Assembly: GCA_944381535.1 (NCBI GenBank)
Contig: CALWLN010000098.1
Location: 1 to 36,996 of the forward strand
Direction: 5' to 3'
DNA length: 36,996 nucleotides
DNA from: an uncultured Lachnospiraceae bacterium
GTDB lineage: Bacteria > Bacillota > Clostridia > Lachnospirales > Lachnospiraceae
A model generated the notes under the pieces. The model saw only the letters and a list, made by a program, of their open reading frames with translations, was not told the DNA's origin and searched no databases. This document shows positions 15,527-23,829 of the stretch, in pieces (within the stretch, counting starts at the first letter, position 1; every line of letters starts with the position of its first letter). Position numbers and translations under genes: made by a program.

Positions 15527-16750
15527 CTAAGAACGGTAGTCCGCATTGATCTTCACATAGTCATAAGTCAGGTCGCAGCCCCAGGCCGCGGCCGCCTCTT
15601 GCCCCATCTTCATATCCACCAGCACCGTGACCTCCGGGTCCGACAAAATTCTGGTGGCTTCCTCCTCGCTGTAGTCCGTCCCCAGTCCGTCCCTGTAGAT
15701 CAGAATCTTCCCGGACTTACTCTGGAAATAAAGCTCGATGGCCTCCGGGTCGAAATCTACGCCGGAATAGCCCAGGGCGCAGAGAATCCGGCCCCAGTTG
15801 GCGTCGTGTCCGAAGATGGCCGCCTTTGTCAGGGAGGAGCAGATCACCGATTTTGCCAGTATCCGGGCATGTTCTTTCGTATCCGCATGAATCACTTTTG
15901 TCTCAAACAGCGCCGTGGCGCCCTCCCCGTCTCCGGCCATCTTCTTCGCCAGCGTCTCATTCACATAGTGAAGGGCTTCGCGGAAAGACGCGTAATCCTC
16001 ATTTTTCTCAGTGATCACCGGGTTTTCGGCCATCCCGTTGGCTAAAAGCAGCACGGTATCGTTGGTGGAGGTATCCCCGTCCACAGAGATCATGTTGAAG
16101 GTATCCTTGATATCCTCTTTGAGGGCTTCCGCCAGCATTTCCTTGGAGATTGCCACGTCCGTGGTGAGAAAGGCCAGCATGGTGCACATGTTGGGATGGA
16201 TCATCCCGGAGCCCTTGCTCATGCCTCCCAGAGTGGCCACTTTGCCGCCAACCTGAAAGGTCACCGCCACCTCTTTTTCTTTGGTGTCAGTGGTCATGAT
16301 TGCCAGTGCCGCCTCATGGCCGCTTTCCATACTGTCGGAAAGATTTGGTATCATGGCGTCAATCCCCGCCTTAAGCCGCTCTATGGGAAGCTGCTTTCCG
16401 ATGACCCCGGTGGAGGCCACCAGCACCTGATTTTTCGGGATCTGAAGCTGCCGCTCCACCTCCCCCGCCGTCTCCCGGCAGTATCCCAGGCCCTCGGCTC
16501 CGGTACAGGCGTTAGCAATCCCCGCATTGATGACCACCGCCCGGGCGCAGGTCTCCTCGCTGACCACTTTCCGGTCCCACTGGACCGGGGCCGCCTTCAC
16601 CACGTTGGATGTAAAAGTCCCTGCCGACACCGCCGGAACCTCGCTTACGATCATAGCCATATCCTTCCGATCCTGATATTTGATTCCCGCCGCCGCAGCC
16701 GCGGCTCTAAAACCCTTCGCGGCCGTTACGCCGCCTTTGATGATCTCCAT
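15527..16750 (-). CDS. argJ: Bifunctional ornithine acetyltransferase/N-acetylglutamate synthase
   Basis: Transfers acetyl from N-acetylornithine to glutamate, which recycles the acetyl group; many family members also make N-acetylglutamate from acetyl-CoA. The precursor (407 residues from the chosen start) self-cleaves before T190 in [16 protein letters not shown], the family's autoproteolysis site, and ends [14 protein letters not shown]. The frame is open further upstream, but [14 protein letters not shown] is the family N-terminus and AGGAGGAAAAGT precedes that ATG (16748-16750). It is 10 bp downstream of the GNAT gene. Whether it is mono- or bifunctional cannot be read from sequence alone. 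Confidence 0.95.
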   Translation of the reverse strand: MEIIKGGVTAAKGFRAAAAAAGIKYQDRKDMAMIVSEVPAVSAGTFTSNVVKAAPVQWDRKVVSEETCARAVVINAGIANACTGAEGLGYCRETAGEVERQLQIPKNQVLVASTGVIGKQLPIERLKAGIDAMIPNLSDSMESGHEAALAIMTTDTKEKEVAVTFQVGGKVATLGGMSKGSGMIHPNMCTMLAFLTTDVAISKEMLAEALKEDIKDTFNMISVDGDTSTNDTVLLLANGMAENPVITEKNEDYASFREALHYVNETLAKKMAGDGEGATALFETKVIHADTKEHARILAKSVICSSLTKAAIFGHDANWGRILCALGYSGVDFDPEAIELYFQSKSGKILIYRDGLGTDYSEEEATRILSDPEVTVLVDMKMGQEAAAAWGCDLTYDYVKINADYRS

Positions 16751-16760
16751 ACTTTTCCTC

Positions 16761-17204
16761 CTACTGAAACGTCGTAATATTCTCCTCATTCAGATTAAAT
16801 TCATAATAATTTACATCGCTGCGGAAGCTCCATCCCAGGCTCTGCCAGAACCGGTTTCCCACCTCATTGGTCTGAAAGGCGATGAGATTTACCTTACAGA
16901 CCTGTTCCTCCTTCAGAGCTTCAAGGGCCGCCTCCACCATCTGCTTGCCCACGCCGTGCTTCCGGTACTCCTCCTTCACGCAGACGTGGTAAAAGCACCC
17001 CCGCCGCCCGTCATGGCCGCAGAGAATGGCTCCGATGATCTCTCCCTCTTCCTCCGCCACAATGCTGGTGGTGGGATTCCTTCTCACAAAGCGCTCCACG
17101 CCCTCCCTGGAATCATCCACGCTACGAATGCCAAAGCCCTTGATGGTCTTCCACAGAGCGTACACCTTATCGTAATCCTCCACGGTCATGTTCCGAATCT
17201 TCAT
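16761..17204 (-). CDS. GNAT-family N-acetyltransferase in the arg operon
   Basis: A 147-residue acetyl-CoA-dependent acetyltransferase. Motif A (acetyl-CoA pyrophosphate loop) is VCVKEEYRKHGVGKQMV at 74-90. The strand before it, IIGAILCGHDGRRGCFYHV, is like the E. coli YpeA type. It lies between argC (9 bp) and argJ (10 bp), so it is surely co-transcribed with arginine genes. A short GNAT here could supply N-acetylglutamate to prime the cycle, but it might instead acetylate another amine. The substrate is not established. Confidence 0.88.
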   Translation of the reverse strand: MKIRNMTVEDYDKVYALWKTIKGFGIRSVDDSREGVERFVRRNPTTSIVAEEEGEIIGAILCGHDGRRGCFYHVCVKEEYRKHGVGKQMVEAALEALKEEQVCKVNLIAFQTNEVGNRFWQSLGWSFRSDVNYYEFNLNEENITTFQ

Positions 17205-17213
17205 GGCAGCCTC

Positions 17214-18254
17214 CTAAGGAAACATGGGAACCAGCGAAAGGCCCATATCCTCCGGAAGTCCGAACATCAGGTTCATATTCTGGACCGCCTGTCCGGCCGC
17301 CCCCTTCACCAGGTTATCCATGGCGCCCATCATGATGGCGCGTCCGGTCCGCTGGTCGAAAACCACATTTACGTCCACATAATTGCTGCCCTCCACCCAT
17401 TTGGTCTGGGGGCAGACCCCCGGCTCCAGGAACCGGACAAATTTTTCGTGGCTATAGGCCTCCTCATAGGCGCTGCGGATCATCTCCCCGGTAACACCCT
17501 CCTTGACGGAAGCGTAAGCCGTAATCAGAATCCCCCGGTTCATAGGCACCAGATGGGGCGTAAAATTCAAGGTCACAGGCTCCCCGGCCGCATAGGAAAG
17601 CTGCTCCTCAATCTCCGGCGTATGGCGGTGTCCTGCCACCCCGTAGGCCTTGATATTCTCGTTGACCTCACAGTAGAGGTTGTCCACCTTGGCCCCCCGC
17701 CCGGCCCCTGAGGTGCCGCTTTTGGCGTCAATGATCAGGGTTTTCATATCAATATAGCCTGCCTTCGCCAGCGGCGCAATGCTTAAGAAGGAGCAGGTAG
17801 GGTAACAGCCCGGATTGGCCACCAGTCTGGCTTTCTTAACAGCCTCCCGGTTTATTTCACAGAGGCCGTACACCGCCTCCTCAAGGAACTGAGGGCTCTT
17901 GTGCTCTATCTTATACCAGGCCTCGTAGACTGCCACGTCTTTGATACGGTAATCGGCGCTTAAATCAATGACCTTGACCTTCTTCAGAATCTCCTCCGTC
18001 AGCAGCCCGGCCAGATACCCCTGGGGCGTTGCGGTAAAAATCACATCCACCTCATCCGCCAGCGCTTCTATATTATCATCCAGACAGGTGTCCTCCACAA
18101 GCTGAAACATATTCTGATACACGTCCGCATACTTCTTATCAATATAACTTCTGGAACCGTACCATTTGATTTCCACTTCCTTATGACCCAGCAAAATGCG
18201 GACCAGTTCTCCGCCGGCATATCCGGTGGCTCCGATAATTCCTGCTTTTATCAT
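17214..18254 (-). CDS. argC: N-acetyl-gamma-glutamyl-phosphate reductase
   Basis: NADPH-dependent reductase, third step of arginine synthesis. The 346-residue sequence has the nucleotide-binding GIIGATGYAGGEL at 5-17 and the active-site cysteine C150 in VANPGCYPTCSF, with HRHTPEIEEQL further on. The frame also opens at a GTG one codon upstream, but ATG 18252-18254 gives the usual MIKAGIIGATGYAG start; the SD is weak. It is the first gene of the minus-strand arg operon. The promoter region shared with argG carries ARG-box-like palindromes, so ArgR/AhrC repression by arginine is likely. Confidence 0.95.
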   Translation of the reverse strand: MIKAGIIGATGYAGGELVRILLGHKEVEIKWYGSRSYIDKKYADVYQNMFQLVEDTCLDDNIEALADEVDVIFTATPQGYLAGLLTEEILKKVKVIDLSADYRIKDVAVYEAWYKIEHKSPQFLEEAVYGLCEINREAVKKARLVANPGCYPTCSFLSIAPLAKAGYIDMKTLIIDAKSGTSGAGRGAKVDNLYCEVNENIKAYGVAGHRHTPEIEEQLSYAAGEPVTLNFTPHLVPMNRGILITAYASVKEGVTGEMIRSAYEEAYSHEKFVRFLEPGVCPQTKWVEGSNYVDVNVVFDQRTGRAIMMGAMDNLVKGAAGQAVQNMNLMFGLPEDMGLSLVPMFP

Positions 18255-18290
18255 CACTTCACGCTCTTTTCTTATATAAGATTTTTATAC

Positions 18291-18325
18291 TGCATAATTA
18301 TACATTCATTTTTGCATTTATGCAA
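18291..18325 (-). promoter_or_regulatory. argC promoter overlapped by two ARG-box-like palindromes
   Basis: On the minus strand TTGCAT (18320-18325) and TATAAT (18297-18302) are 17 bp apart. The -10 box lies in TGCATAATTATACA (18291-18304), which fits the ArgR half-site plan TGNAT-N4-ATNCA. The -35 box lies in a second palindrome, TTGCATTTATGCAA (18312-18325). The centres are 21 bp apart, two helical turns, as in known ArgR operators. The second box has a shorter centre than the consensus. ArgR binding is inferred; no argR gene is in the window. Confidence 0.72.
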
Positions 18326-18582
18326 CCCTTTTTTTGCAACTCCTTCAAAATACTCCCAAAGTGGACCGGACTGTGGCGCTCTTAGTCTCTTTTCTCTTCC
18401 GCAGGCCCTATGCGCAGCCCGGTAAAATCCACTGCTTTCCGGTATATTTTTCCGTTTCTGTTGGGACCGCGCGTAAAAACGTATTTCTTCCTTATTTCAT
18501 ATATATGCACTTTTTCGTCTGGATACTGTTGTTTTGCACAGAAAGGAGAATTTATATTATGGAAAAATGTATACTTTTTCTC

Positions 18583-18626
18583 TTGCATTTTTATGCGTGA
18601 TGTTGTATATTAATACCAATATACAA
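18583..18626 (+). promoter_or_regulatory. argG promoter overlapped by ARG-box-like sites
   Basis: TTGCAT (18583-18588) and TATATT (18606-18611) are 17 bp apart, 40 bp before the argG ATG. The -35 lies in TTGCATTTTTATGCG (18583-18597) and the -10 in TTGTATATTAATACC (18603-18617). Both follow TGNAT-N4-ATNC, with centres 20 bp apart. A perfect 9-bp inverted repeat (TTGTATATT 18603-18611, AATATACAA 18618-18626) covers the predicted start point. The layout copies that of argC. The rest of the 18326-18582 stretch shows nothing I can name. Confidence 0.65.
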
Positions 18627-18650
18627 ATCAAACAAACGGAGGACAAATTC

Positions 18651-19877
18651 ATGAAGGAAAAAGTCGTATTGGCATATTCCGGTGGTCTGGACACCACCGC
18701 TATCATTCCCTGGTTAAAGGAAAATTTTGATTACGAGGTGATCTGCTGCTGTATCGACTGCGGACAGGGCGAGGAACTGGACGGTCTGGAGGAGCGGGCA
18801 AAGCTGTCCGGCGCCAGCAAGCTGTATATCGAGGACGTGGTAGATGATTTCTGCGATAACTATATCATGCCCTGCGTACAGGCCGGAGCGGTCTACGAAA
18901 ATAAATATCTGCTTGGTACCTCCATGGCCCGTCCCGTTATTGCGGCCAAGCTGGTAGAGATTGCCCGCAAGGAGGGCGCTTCCGCCATCTGTCATGGCGC
19001 TACCGGCAAGGGGAACGACCAGATTCGATTTGAGCTCAGTATCAAGGCCTTGGCCCCCGATATTAAAATCATTGCCCCCTGGCGGATGACCGACGTGTGG
19101 ACCATGCAGTCCCGGGAGGATGAGATTGCCTACTGCAAGCAGCACGGCATTGATCTGCCCTTCTCCGCTGATTCCAGCTACAGCCGCGACCGGAACCTGT
19201 GGCACATCAGCCACGAAGGCCTGGAGCTGGAGGATCCGGCATCAGAGCCCAACTACGAGCATTTGCTGGTGCTGGGCGTGACCCCGGAGAAAGCCCCCGA
19301 TGAGGATGAGTATGTGACCATGACCTTCGAGGCCGGCGTGCCCAAGTCCGTCAACGGCAAGGAAATGAAGGTTTCCGATATCATCAGGACTTTAAACGCC
19401 CTGGGCGGAAAGCACGGAATCGGCATTGTGGACATCGTGGAGAACCGGGTGGTGGGCATGAAATCCCGCGGCGTTTACGAGACACCGGGCGGAACCATTT
19501 TGATGGAAGCTCACCAGCAGCTGGAGGAACTGGTGCTCGACCGGGCCACCATGAAGGTCAAGAAGGATATGGGCAACAAGATGGCCCAGATCGTCTATGA
19601 GGGGAAATGGTTTACGCCCCTGCGTGAGGCAGTGCAGGCCTTCGTGGAATCCACCCAGAAGTATGTGACCGGAGAAGTGAAATTCAAACTGTACAAGGGA
19701 AATATCATCAAGGCCGGAACCACCTCTCCCTACTCTCTCTACAGTGAGTCCCTGGCCAGCTTTACCACCGGCGAGCTTTACGACCACCACGACGCCAGCG
19801 GATTTATCACCCTGTTCGGACTGCCCCTGAAGGTGCGGGCTATGAAGCTGGCGGAAGCGGAGAAAAATCAGAAATAA
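18651..19877 (+). CDS. argG: Argininosuccinate synthase
   Basis: Joins citrulline and aspartate with ATP to form argininosuccinate. The 408-residue protein begins with the PP-loop ATPase motif VVLAYSGGLDTTA (5-17), followed by CCCIDCGQGEE, HGATGKGNDQIRFE and SRDRNLWHISHEG, all family hallmarks. The frame is open upstream to 18534, but ATG 18651 has ACGGAGGAC 6 nt away and gives the normal N-terminus. It is divergent from argC, with overlapping-operator promoters on both sides of the gap. argH does not follow; a terminator does, so the last step is encoded elsewhere. Confidence 0.97.
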   Translation: MKEKVVLAYSGGLDTTAIIPWLKENFDYEVICCCIDCGQGEELDGLEERAKLSGASKLYIEDVVDDFCDNYIMPCVQAGAVYENKYLLGTSMARPVIAAKLVEIARKEGASAICHGATGKGNDQIRFELSIKALAPDIKIIAPWRMTDVWTMQSREDEIAYCKQHGIDLPFSADSSYSRDRNLWHISHEGLELEDPASEPNYEHLLVLGVTPEKAPDEDEYVTMTFEAGVPKSVNGKEMKVSDIIRTLNALGGKHGIGIVDIVENRVVGMKSRGVYETPGGTILMEAHQQLEELVLDRATMKVKKDMGNKMAQIVYEGKWFTPLREAVQAFVESTQKYVTGEVKFKLYKGNIIKAGTTSPYSLYSESLASFTTGELYDHHDASGFITLFGLPLKVRAMKLAEAEKNQK

Positions 19878-19903
19878 GGCACCATTTCCAACAAAACGAC
19901 CAA

Positions 19904-19942
19904 CGGCGGCAAGGAAAAGTTCCTGCCGCCGATTTTCTGTTC
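19904..19942 (+). terminator. argG intrinsic terminator
   Basis: A GC-rich stem: CGGCGGC(A)AGGAA from 19904 pairs with TTCCTGCCGCCG ending at 19931, loop AAG, one bulged A, followed by ATTTTCTGTTCTCTT. It starts 27 nt after the argG stop and lies before the convergent UroD-like gene. The reverse strand has only a weak T tract. Confidence 0.9.
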
Positions 19943-19973
19943 TCTTATTTCTTAATTTTCTGGCATTGTAACA

Positions 19974-21032
19974 CTAGTATTTCCCGCTTTGCTTCACTTC
20001 CGTAACAATACGCCGGAAATTTTCCAGCGAAACATTGTTGGGAATGGAATGATCTGAGGAGAAAATATACCCTCCGTTTTCCTTTAACACCGGCAGCAGT
20101 CTGCGTATTTCGGCGATAATGGCCTCCTCCTGATCCCAGAGCACTGCGTTGATTCCGCCGTGGAGCACCAGCTTATCCCCATACTCCCATTTCAGTTTCA
20201 CGGAATCCATCCCCGCTTTTACCTCCAGGGGATTTAAGGCGTCGATTCCGGTCTCCACAATGTCCGGTATCAGGGGCATGATATCTCCGCAGCTGTGCAG
20301 ATGCGCAGGGATTCCCTTGGCGTGGGCCCACTGAACCGCCCTGGTATGTACGGGCTTTAACAGCTCCCGGTACATTTCATTGGAAAAAAAGGGCGTACCC
20401 TTATAGCCCATATCATCCGGCCAGTAGATTTCGTCAAACCGGTAACCTGCGTCCCATATCATATCAAACAGAGCGATACATCTGTCCAGATAGGTGTTGA
20501 ACATGTCTTTCACCCATTCGGGCTCCTCCAACATAGCGATCAGCACGGTCTCCGTCCCCGCCATCCAGGAATGTGTCACGTCAAAGCCAAACCAGAAATT
20601 GGCCTGTATCCAGCTGCCCTCCGCCTTCCATCTGTCATAATTTTTCTTCAGATAGTCCCAGTTGACACGGCTTTTGTCCGGCTTCATCCGGGCTTTGGCT
20701 TCCTCCCAGCGCTCCGGCGTAACCACATGAAAATCAAGAAACTCCGGGGTGGAATCCTCTTCCTTTAAATGCCTCATGGTGACTCCCCATTCGGAGGTGG
20801 CGATCACATAGCGGTCCGTCTCCTCCAATACCTTGCGCTGGTATCGGGGAGAAATATCCACGCCAATCCCTTCCACCTTATCCACATCAAAAAAGTCCCG
20901 CCAATCCGCATTCGAAGGCATTCCCTCCCGCCTCCAGCGATTAAGGGTTCCCTCCCAGGGCGAATCGATGATCGGCACCCGGTCTGCCTCCCGGTGCTCG
21001 TACATTCTCTGAAATCGTTCTCTCGTTGTCAT
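19974..21032 (-). CDS. UroD/MtaA-superfamily protein
   Basis: A 352-residue protein of the uroporphyrinogen decarboxylase-like superfamily, which includes true heme-pathway UroD and zinc-dependent corrinoid:thiol methyltransferases (MtaA, CmuA). It has HLHSCGD (244-250), like the H-x-C zinc pair of the methyltransferase branch. Near the C-terminus it has GGYIFSSDHSIP where MtaA proteins usually have the third ligand, a cysteine. It lacks the N-terminal arginine-rich loop of heme UroD. It is the last gene of the dehydratase operon, 85 bp after the cobalamin adenosyltransferase gene, which points to corrinoid or methyl chemistry. The actual reaction is unknown. Confidence 0.8.
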   Translation of the reverse strand: MTTRERFQRMYEHREADRVPIIDSPWEGTLNRWRREGMPSNADWRDFFDVDKVEGIGVDISPRYQRKVLEETDRYVIATSEWGVTMRHLKEEDSTPEFLDFHVVTPERWEEAKARMKPDKSRVNWDYLKKNYDRWKAEGSWIQANFWFGFDVTHSWMAGTETVLIAMLEEPEWVKDMFNTYLDRCIALFDMIWDAGYRFDEIYWPDDMGYKGTPFFSNEMYRELLKPVHTRAVQWAHAKGIPAHLHSCGDIMPLIPDIVETGIDALNPLEVKAGMDSVKLKWEYGDKLVLHGGINAVLWDQEEAIIAEIRRLLPVLKENGGYIFSSDHSIPNNVSLENFRRIVTEVKQSGKY

Positions 21033-21117
21033 TACCAGTTCCCCCTTTCTTCCACTTCTTCACCCCTGAATCCCGGCACGCTTTATCCTTCCGCGCATTC
21101 ACTGCCCTCCTGCGCCT

Positions 21118-21663
21118 CTATCTGCCCAGCTCCTTCACCACCTGTGAGGCAACCTCCCGACAGATTTTGTCCTGCTCATCCGCATACCGGGCCTCCACAT
21201 ACAGATAATCTGACAGGCGGTTTAAATATTTCGCCGCCTTCTTGTCCACCGCATGGCCCTTAGCCACTTTCCAGAAGCGCCGCTCCGCCCTGCGGGCCAC
21301 GGCCCTTGCCACATCCAGACGGGCGGATTTCTCACAACCGCCATACAAAACGAAGGCCTTTTCCCTGGAAAAGGAGTTCTCTATGGCATCAATCGCAGTC
21401 TCCAGCCGGGATACATCCTCCTCCGCAAACCGGTATTTTCCATTCCCCGGATCCGCAATCCCAGCCATCATCCGCATCAGGTCCTCCTGAATCCGTGAAA
21501 GCCTCTCTGAGACGATGGCGGAGGCAACCACCTTGGCCATTCCAATCTGACTGCTCAGCTCGTCAATGGTTCCCAAAAGCTCCATGCGGTCGTCACACTT
21601 GGATACGCCGATATTGTTCATCAATGAGGTTCTCCCCTCATCGCCATTTTTCGTATAAATCAT
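21118..21663 (-). CDS. pduO: PduO-type ATP:cob(I)alamin adenosyltransferase
   Basis: Makes adenosylcobalamin, the cofactor of the dehydratase encoded upstream. The 181-residue protein has the PduO N-domain features: YTKNGDEGRTSL near the start (ATP binding), DELSSQIGMAKV, FVLYGGCEKSARLDVARAVARR-type helix, and LNRLSDYLYVEARY at the end. It lacks the C-terminal heme-binding (GlcG-like) domain of longer PduO proteins. AGGAGG precedes the ATG, 19 bp after the reactivase small subunit gene. Confidence 0.92.
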   Translation of the reverse strand: MIYTKNGDEGRTSLMNNIGVSKCDDRMELLGTIDELSSQIGMAKVVASAIVSERLSRIQEDLMRMMAGIADPGNGKYRFAEEDVSRLETAIDAIENSFSREKAFVLYGGCEKSARLDVARAVARRAERRFWKVAKGHAVDKKAAKYLNRLSDYLYVEARYADEQDKICREVASQVVKELGR

Positions 21664-21682
21664 GTCGGAATCCTCCTATCTT

Positions 21683-22012
21683 TCACCGAAGGGGCTGCCG
21701 TTTGATGGCCCTTGCGCTGTTGCCGCCCAGCCTCCGGCACTGCTCCCGGCCCGGGTTGAAATAAATTTCCACGCAGCGTTTTTCCTTCAGACCCCGCATG
21801 GAAAAGGCCGCGTCCATACCGCAGACTCCCACGCCGGAGCCCAGCATGGAGTCCTGGGCCGCCTGCCATGCAAGATGGTTGAGCTCCCCCGGACTCTGTT
21901 CAAAAATCTCGAAGAAAATCCCTTCCTCCTCGATTCCCGCGCAGATTTCCTTCAAAACCGCCCGGTCCGGCTGATTCGTATAGATAAATATGGTAGGTCT
22001 GTTCATTACCAT
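21683..22012 (-). CDS. pduH: Diol/glycerol dehydratase reactivase small subunit
   Basis: Beta subunit of the chaperone-like factor that swaps damaged cobalamin out of the dehydratase (PduH/DdrB/DhaG type). The 109-residue protein has RPTIFIYTNQPDRAVLKEIC, GIEEEGIFFEIFE and GSGVGVCGMDAAFSMRGL, all expected. GGAG stands 7 nt before the ATG at 22012, which overlaps the end of the large-subunit frame by 7 bp; a second ATG at 22006 overlaps its TAA. The symbol is assigned by analogy to the pdu operon. Confidence 0.88.
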   Translation of the reverse strand: MVMNRPTIFIYTNQPDRAVLKEICAGIEEEGIFFEIFEQSPGELNHLAWQAAQDSMLGSGVGVCGMDAAFSMRGLKEKRCVEIYFNPGREQCRRLGGNSARAIKRQPLR

Positions 22013-22980
22013 TGCCGTTCTCCTATATAAGACAGCACCAATCCCGTTGCCACTGCGTTCCGGGGCCCCTCACTGCCCCGGATATTGCCCCGTCCGCAGA
22101 CGATCCGGTAATTGGCGAATTCCTCCATCAGCATGTCTGGAATCTCAAAATCCTCCGCCGAACCGCCCACCAGGACCACGTTAGAAAGACGCTTCAGATC
22201 ATGGTCCGGCGCTACTTTTTTTAAGGCCCTTAAGGCATTGGTGACAAAGACCTTACGCTTGGCTTCCCTGCGCACCTGGACGATTTTTTCCATGGGGATG
22301 TCCTGCTCCAGCCGAATCATGCCTTCCCCGGTAAGCATAACTACACGCCCGTAAAAGCGCGGATCGATGGATTCCTCCACAAAGGCCATCTGACCGTTCT
22401 CCATCCGCATGTGAAAGAGGCTCTCCACCTTGGCCAGAGGATACCTTTTTATCTGCTCCGCAATTCCGTGGTCCCTAAGGCCCAGCTCAATCTCAATGAG
22501 CATGGTCACCAGCTCGCCGGCTCCCGCCTGGTGGGTCAGTTCCGCCCTGCCATCGGGGTACAGCACCGCCGCGTCCGTGGAGCCTCCGCCCATATCCAAA
22601 ATGGCCATGGGCATGGCAACTCCCGGCGTTGTCAGTGCGCCCAGAGACGCCATCACGGCCTCCACACCGGCCACCGCCACCCGCACGCCAAGCTCCTGGC
22701 GCAGACGAGCGGCAATCTCCTCCATGGGGAGCTTTTCGGTCCTGACCATGGCAGCGATTCCCACCGCCTTCTCCAGGCAGGTCTCACCTGCCAGGGCTCC
22801 GGAAATCACTACCGGTGCCAGAGTATCCACCGCCAGAATATCCGTAACGCAAATATTGCTCCCGGATTCCTTATCCACTTCCCCCATGCCGCGGCGGATT
22901 CTTCGGAACATATTTCCCACGTTGGTATACCACTCGCACGCAATATCACGAATCTCCCCCACCTCGGCTAAATCGGCCAT
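22006..22980 (-). CDS. pduG: Dehydratase reactivase large subunit, C-terminal piece
   Basis: 324 residues matching the second half of PduG/DdrA/DhaF, the ATP-hydrolysing alpha subunit of the reactivase. Family stretches include DILAVDTLAPVVISGALAGE, AILDMGGGSTDAAV (actin-like phosphate loop), HQAGAGELVTMLI, KRKVFVTNALRALKKV and GRGNIRGSEGPRNAVATG. It is in the same frame as the upstream piece (22987-23829); only a TAA and two codons separate them. The ATG at 22980 has no recognisable SD. Together the pieces give about 607 codons, the normal PduG length. It could be translated by reinitiation or readthrough, or the gene may be interrupted. Confidence 0.85.
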   Translation of the reverse strand: MADLAEVGEIRDIACEWYTNVGNMFRRIRRGMGEVDKESGSNICVTDILAVDTLAPVVISGALAGETCLEKAVGIAAMVRTEKLPMEEIAARLRQELGVRVAVAGVEAVMASLGALTTPGVAMPMAILDMGGGSTDAAVLYPDGRAELTHQAGAGELVTMLIEIELGLRDHGIAEQIKRYPLAKVESLFHMRMENGQMAFVEESIDPRFYGRVVMLTGEGMIRLEQDIPMEKIVQVRREAKRKVFVTNALRALKKVAPDHDLKRLSNVVLVGGSAEDFEIPDMLMEEFANYRIVCGRGNIRGSEGPRNAVATGLVLSYIGERQW

Positions 22981-22986
22981 GATTTT

Positions 22987-23829
22987 TTAGAACCATTCGT
23001 CCAGATTCATCGTAATATCCTTATCGCCCTTTAAGGTAATCTCTCCCGCCGGCAGCACCTGTTCCCGCACATTTCCGCCGGGGGTCTTTAACACCACCGC
23101 GCTGCGCTTTCCCACCAGGCTCTTGGCGATGGGGGTGATCACCCTGGTCTCCTCCGGGGAGAGCTTCAGGAGGGTGGCGATCCCATAGGGGTTAGAGAGC
23201 ATGCGAACGGTCTCCCCGGGCAGTGCCACCTCAATGGCTGCCAGAACTCCCGCCGGCAGCTTATCCATCCGGGCCACCTCATCGATAATGGGTATCTTTT
23301 TATCCAGACGATTTTCCACCAGCACGGCCTCGTCCGCCTGCAGGATCATCCCCTCAACGCGAATCCCCTCTGAAACTGCCCGGTTGGCAGCCTCCGCCAC
23401 CGCCTCGTATGGGTGGCTTCCGGAAGCCGCAAGGATGTAGGGAGTGTCTTTCTTCGCCTGATAAAGCTGCTCTACAAAAAGAACCTCTCCCACCGCCTGG
23501 CCTGCGCCGGCGGGTGTGGATGGATTGTGTCCGATCATGGAGGAATCGGTGATGATGGTCTCGGTCAACGTCTCCATGGCCGTGTCCCCAATCACCGGCG
23601 CAGCCTCATTAAGCCGTATCAGCGTGATACGGTCCGTGTCGAGGCCGATACTGCCCATGGCCTGCTTTAAGGCAGAGGTTATCCCATGCACATTGGCCAC
23701 CGTGCCCTTGATCCCCGTGGTGGGACAGGACCCGCTGGCCAGAAACTCCAGGGTGCCGTCAAAAGCCACCCTGGCAATACATACTTCCGTTGTAGAATTT
23801 CCAATATCAACTCCGGCAATATAACTCAA
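22987..23829 (-). CDS. pduG: Dehydratase reactivase large subunit, N-terminal piece
   Basis: 280 residues matching the first half of PduG/DdrA. It starts YIAGVDIGNSTTEVCIA (actin-like nucleotide-binding strand), then TGIKGTVANVHGI, IGDTAMETLTETIITDSSMIGHNP-type sequence, and AGEITLKGDKDI near the end. The start is TTG (23827-23829), overlapping the TGA of pduE in a TTGA, with AGAGGA 8 nt upstream. A TAA (22987-22989) stops it after LDEWF, in the middle of what is normally one open frame, while downstream sequence continues in frame. Full-length homologues show no gap here as far as I recall. Confidence 0.85.
   Translation of the reverse strand: MSYIAGVDIGNSTTEVCIARVAFDGTLEFLASGSCPTTGIKGTVANVHGITSALKQAMGSIGLDTDRITLIRLNEAAPVIGDTAMETLTETIITDSSMIGHNPSTPAGAGQAVGEVLFVEQLYQAKKDTPYILAASGSHPYEAVAEAANRAVSEGIRVEGMILQADEAVLVENRLDKKIPIIDEVARMDKLPAGVLAAIEVALPGETVRMLSNPYGIATLLKLSPEETRVITPIAKSLVGKRSAVVLKTPGGNVREQVLPAGEITLKGDKDITMNLDEWF

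Noticed and set aside
16680-17711. 343-codon plus-strand frame
   Set aside because: Antisense to argC, the GNAT gene and the argJ start; no SD and no recognisable domain.
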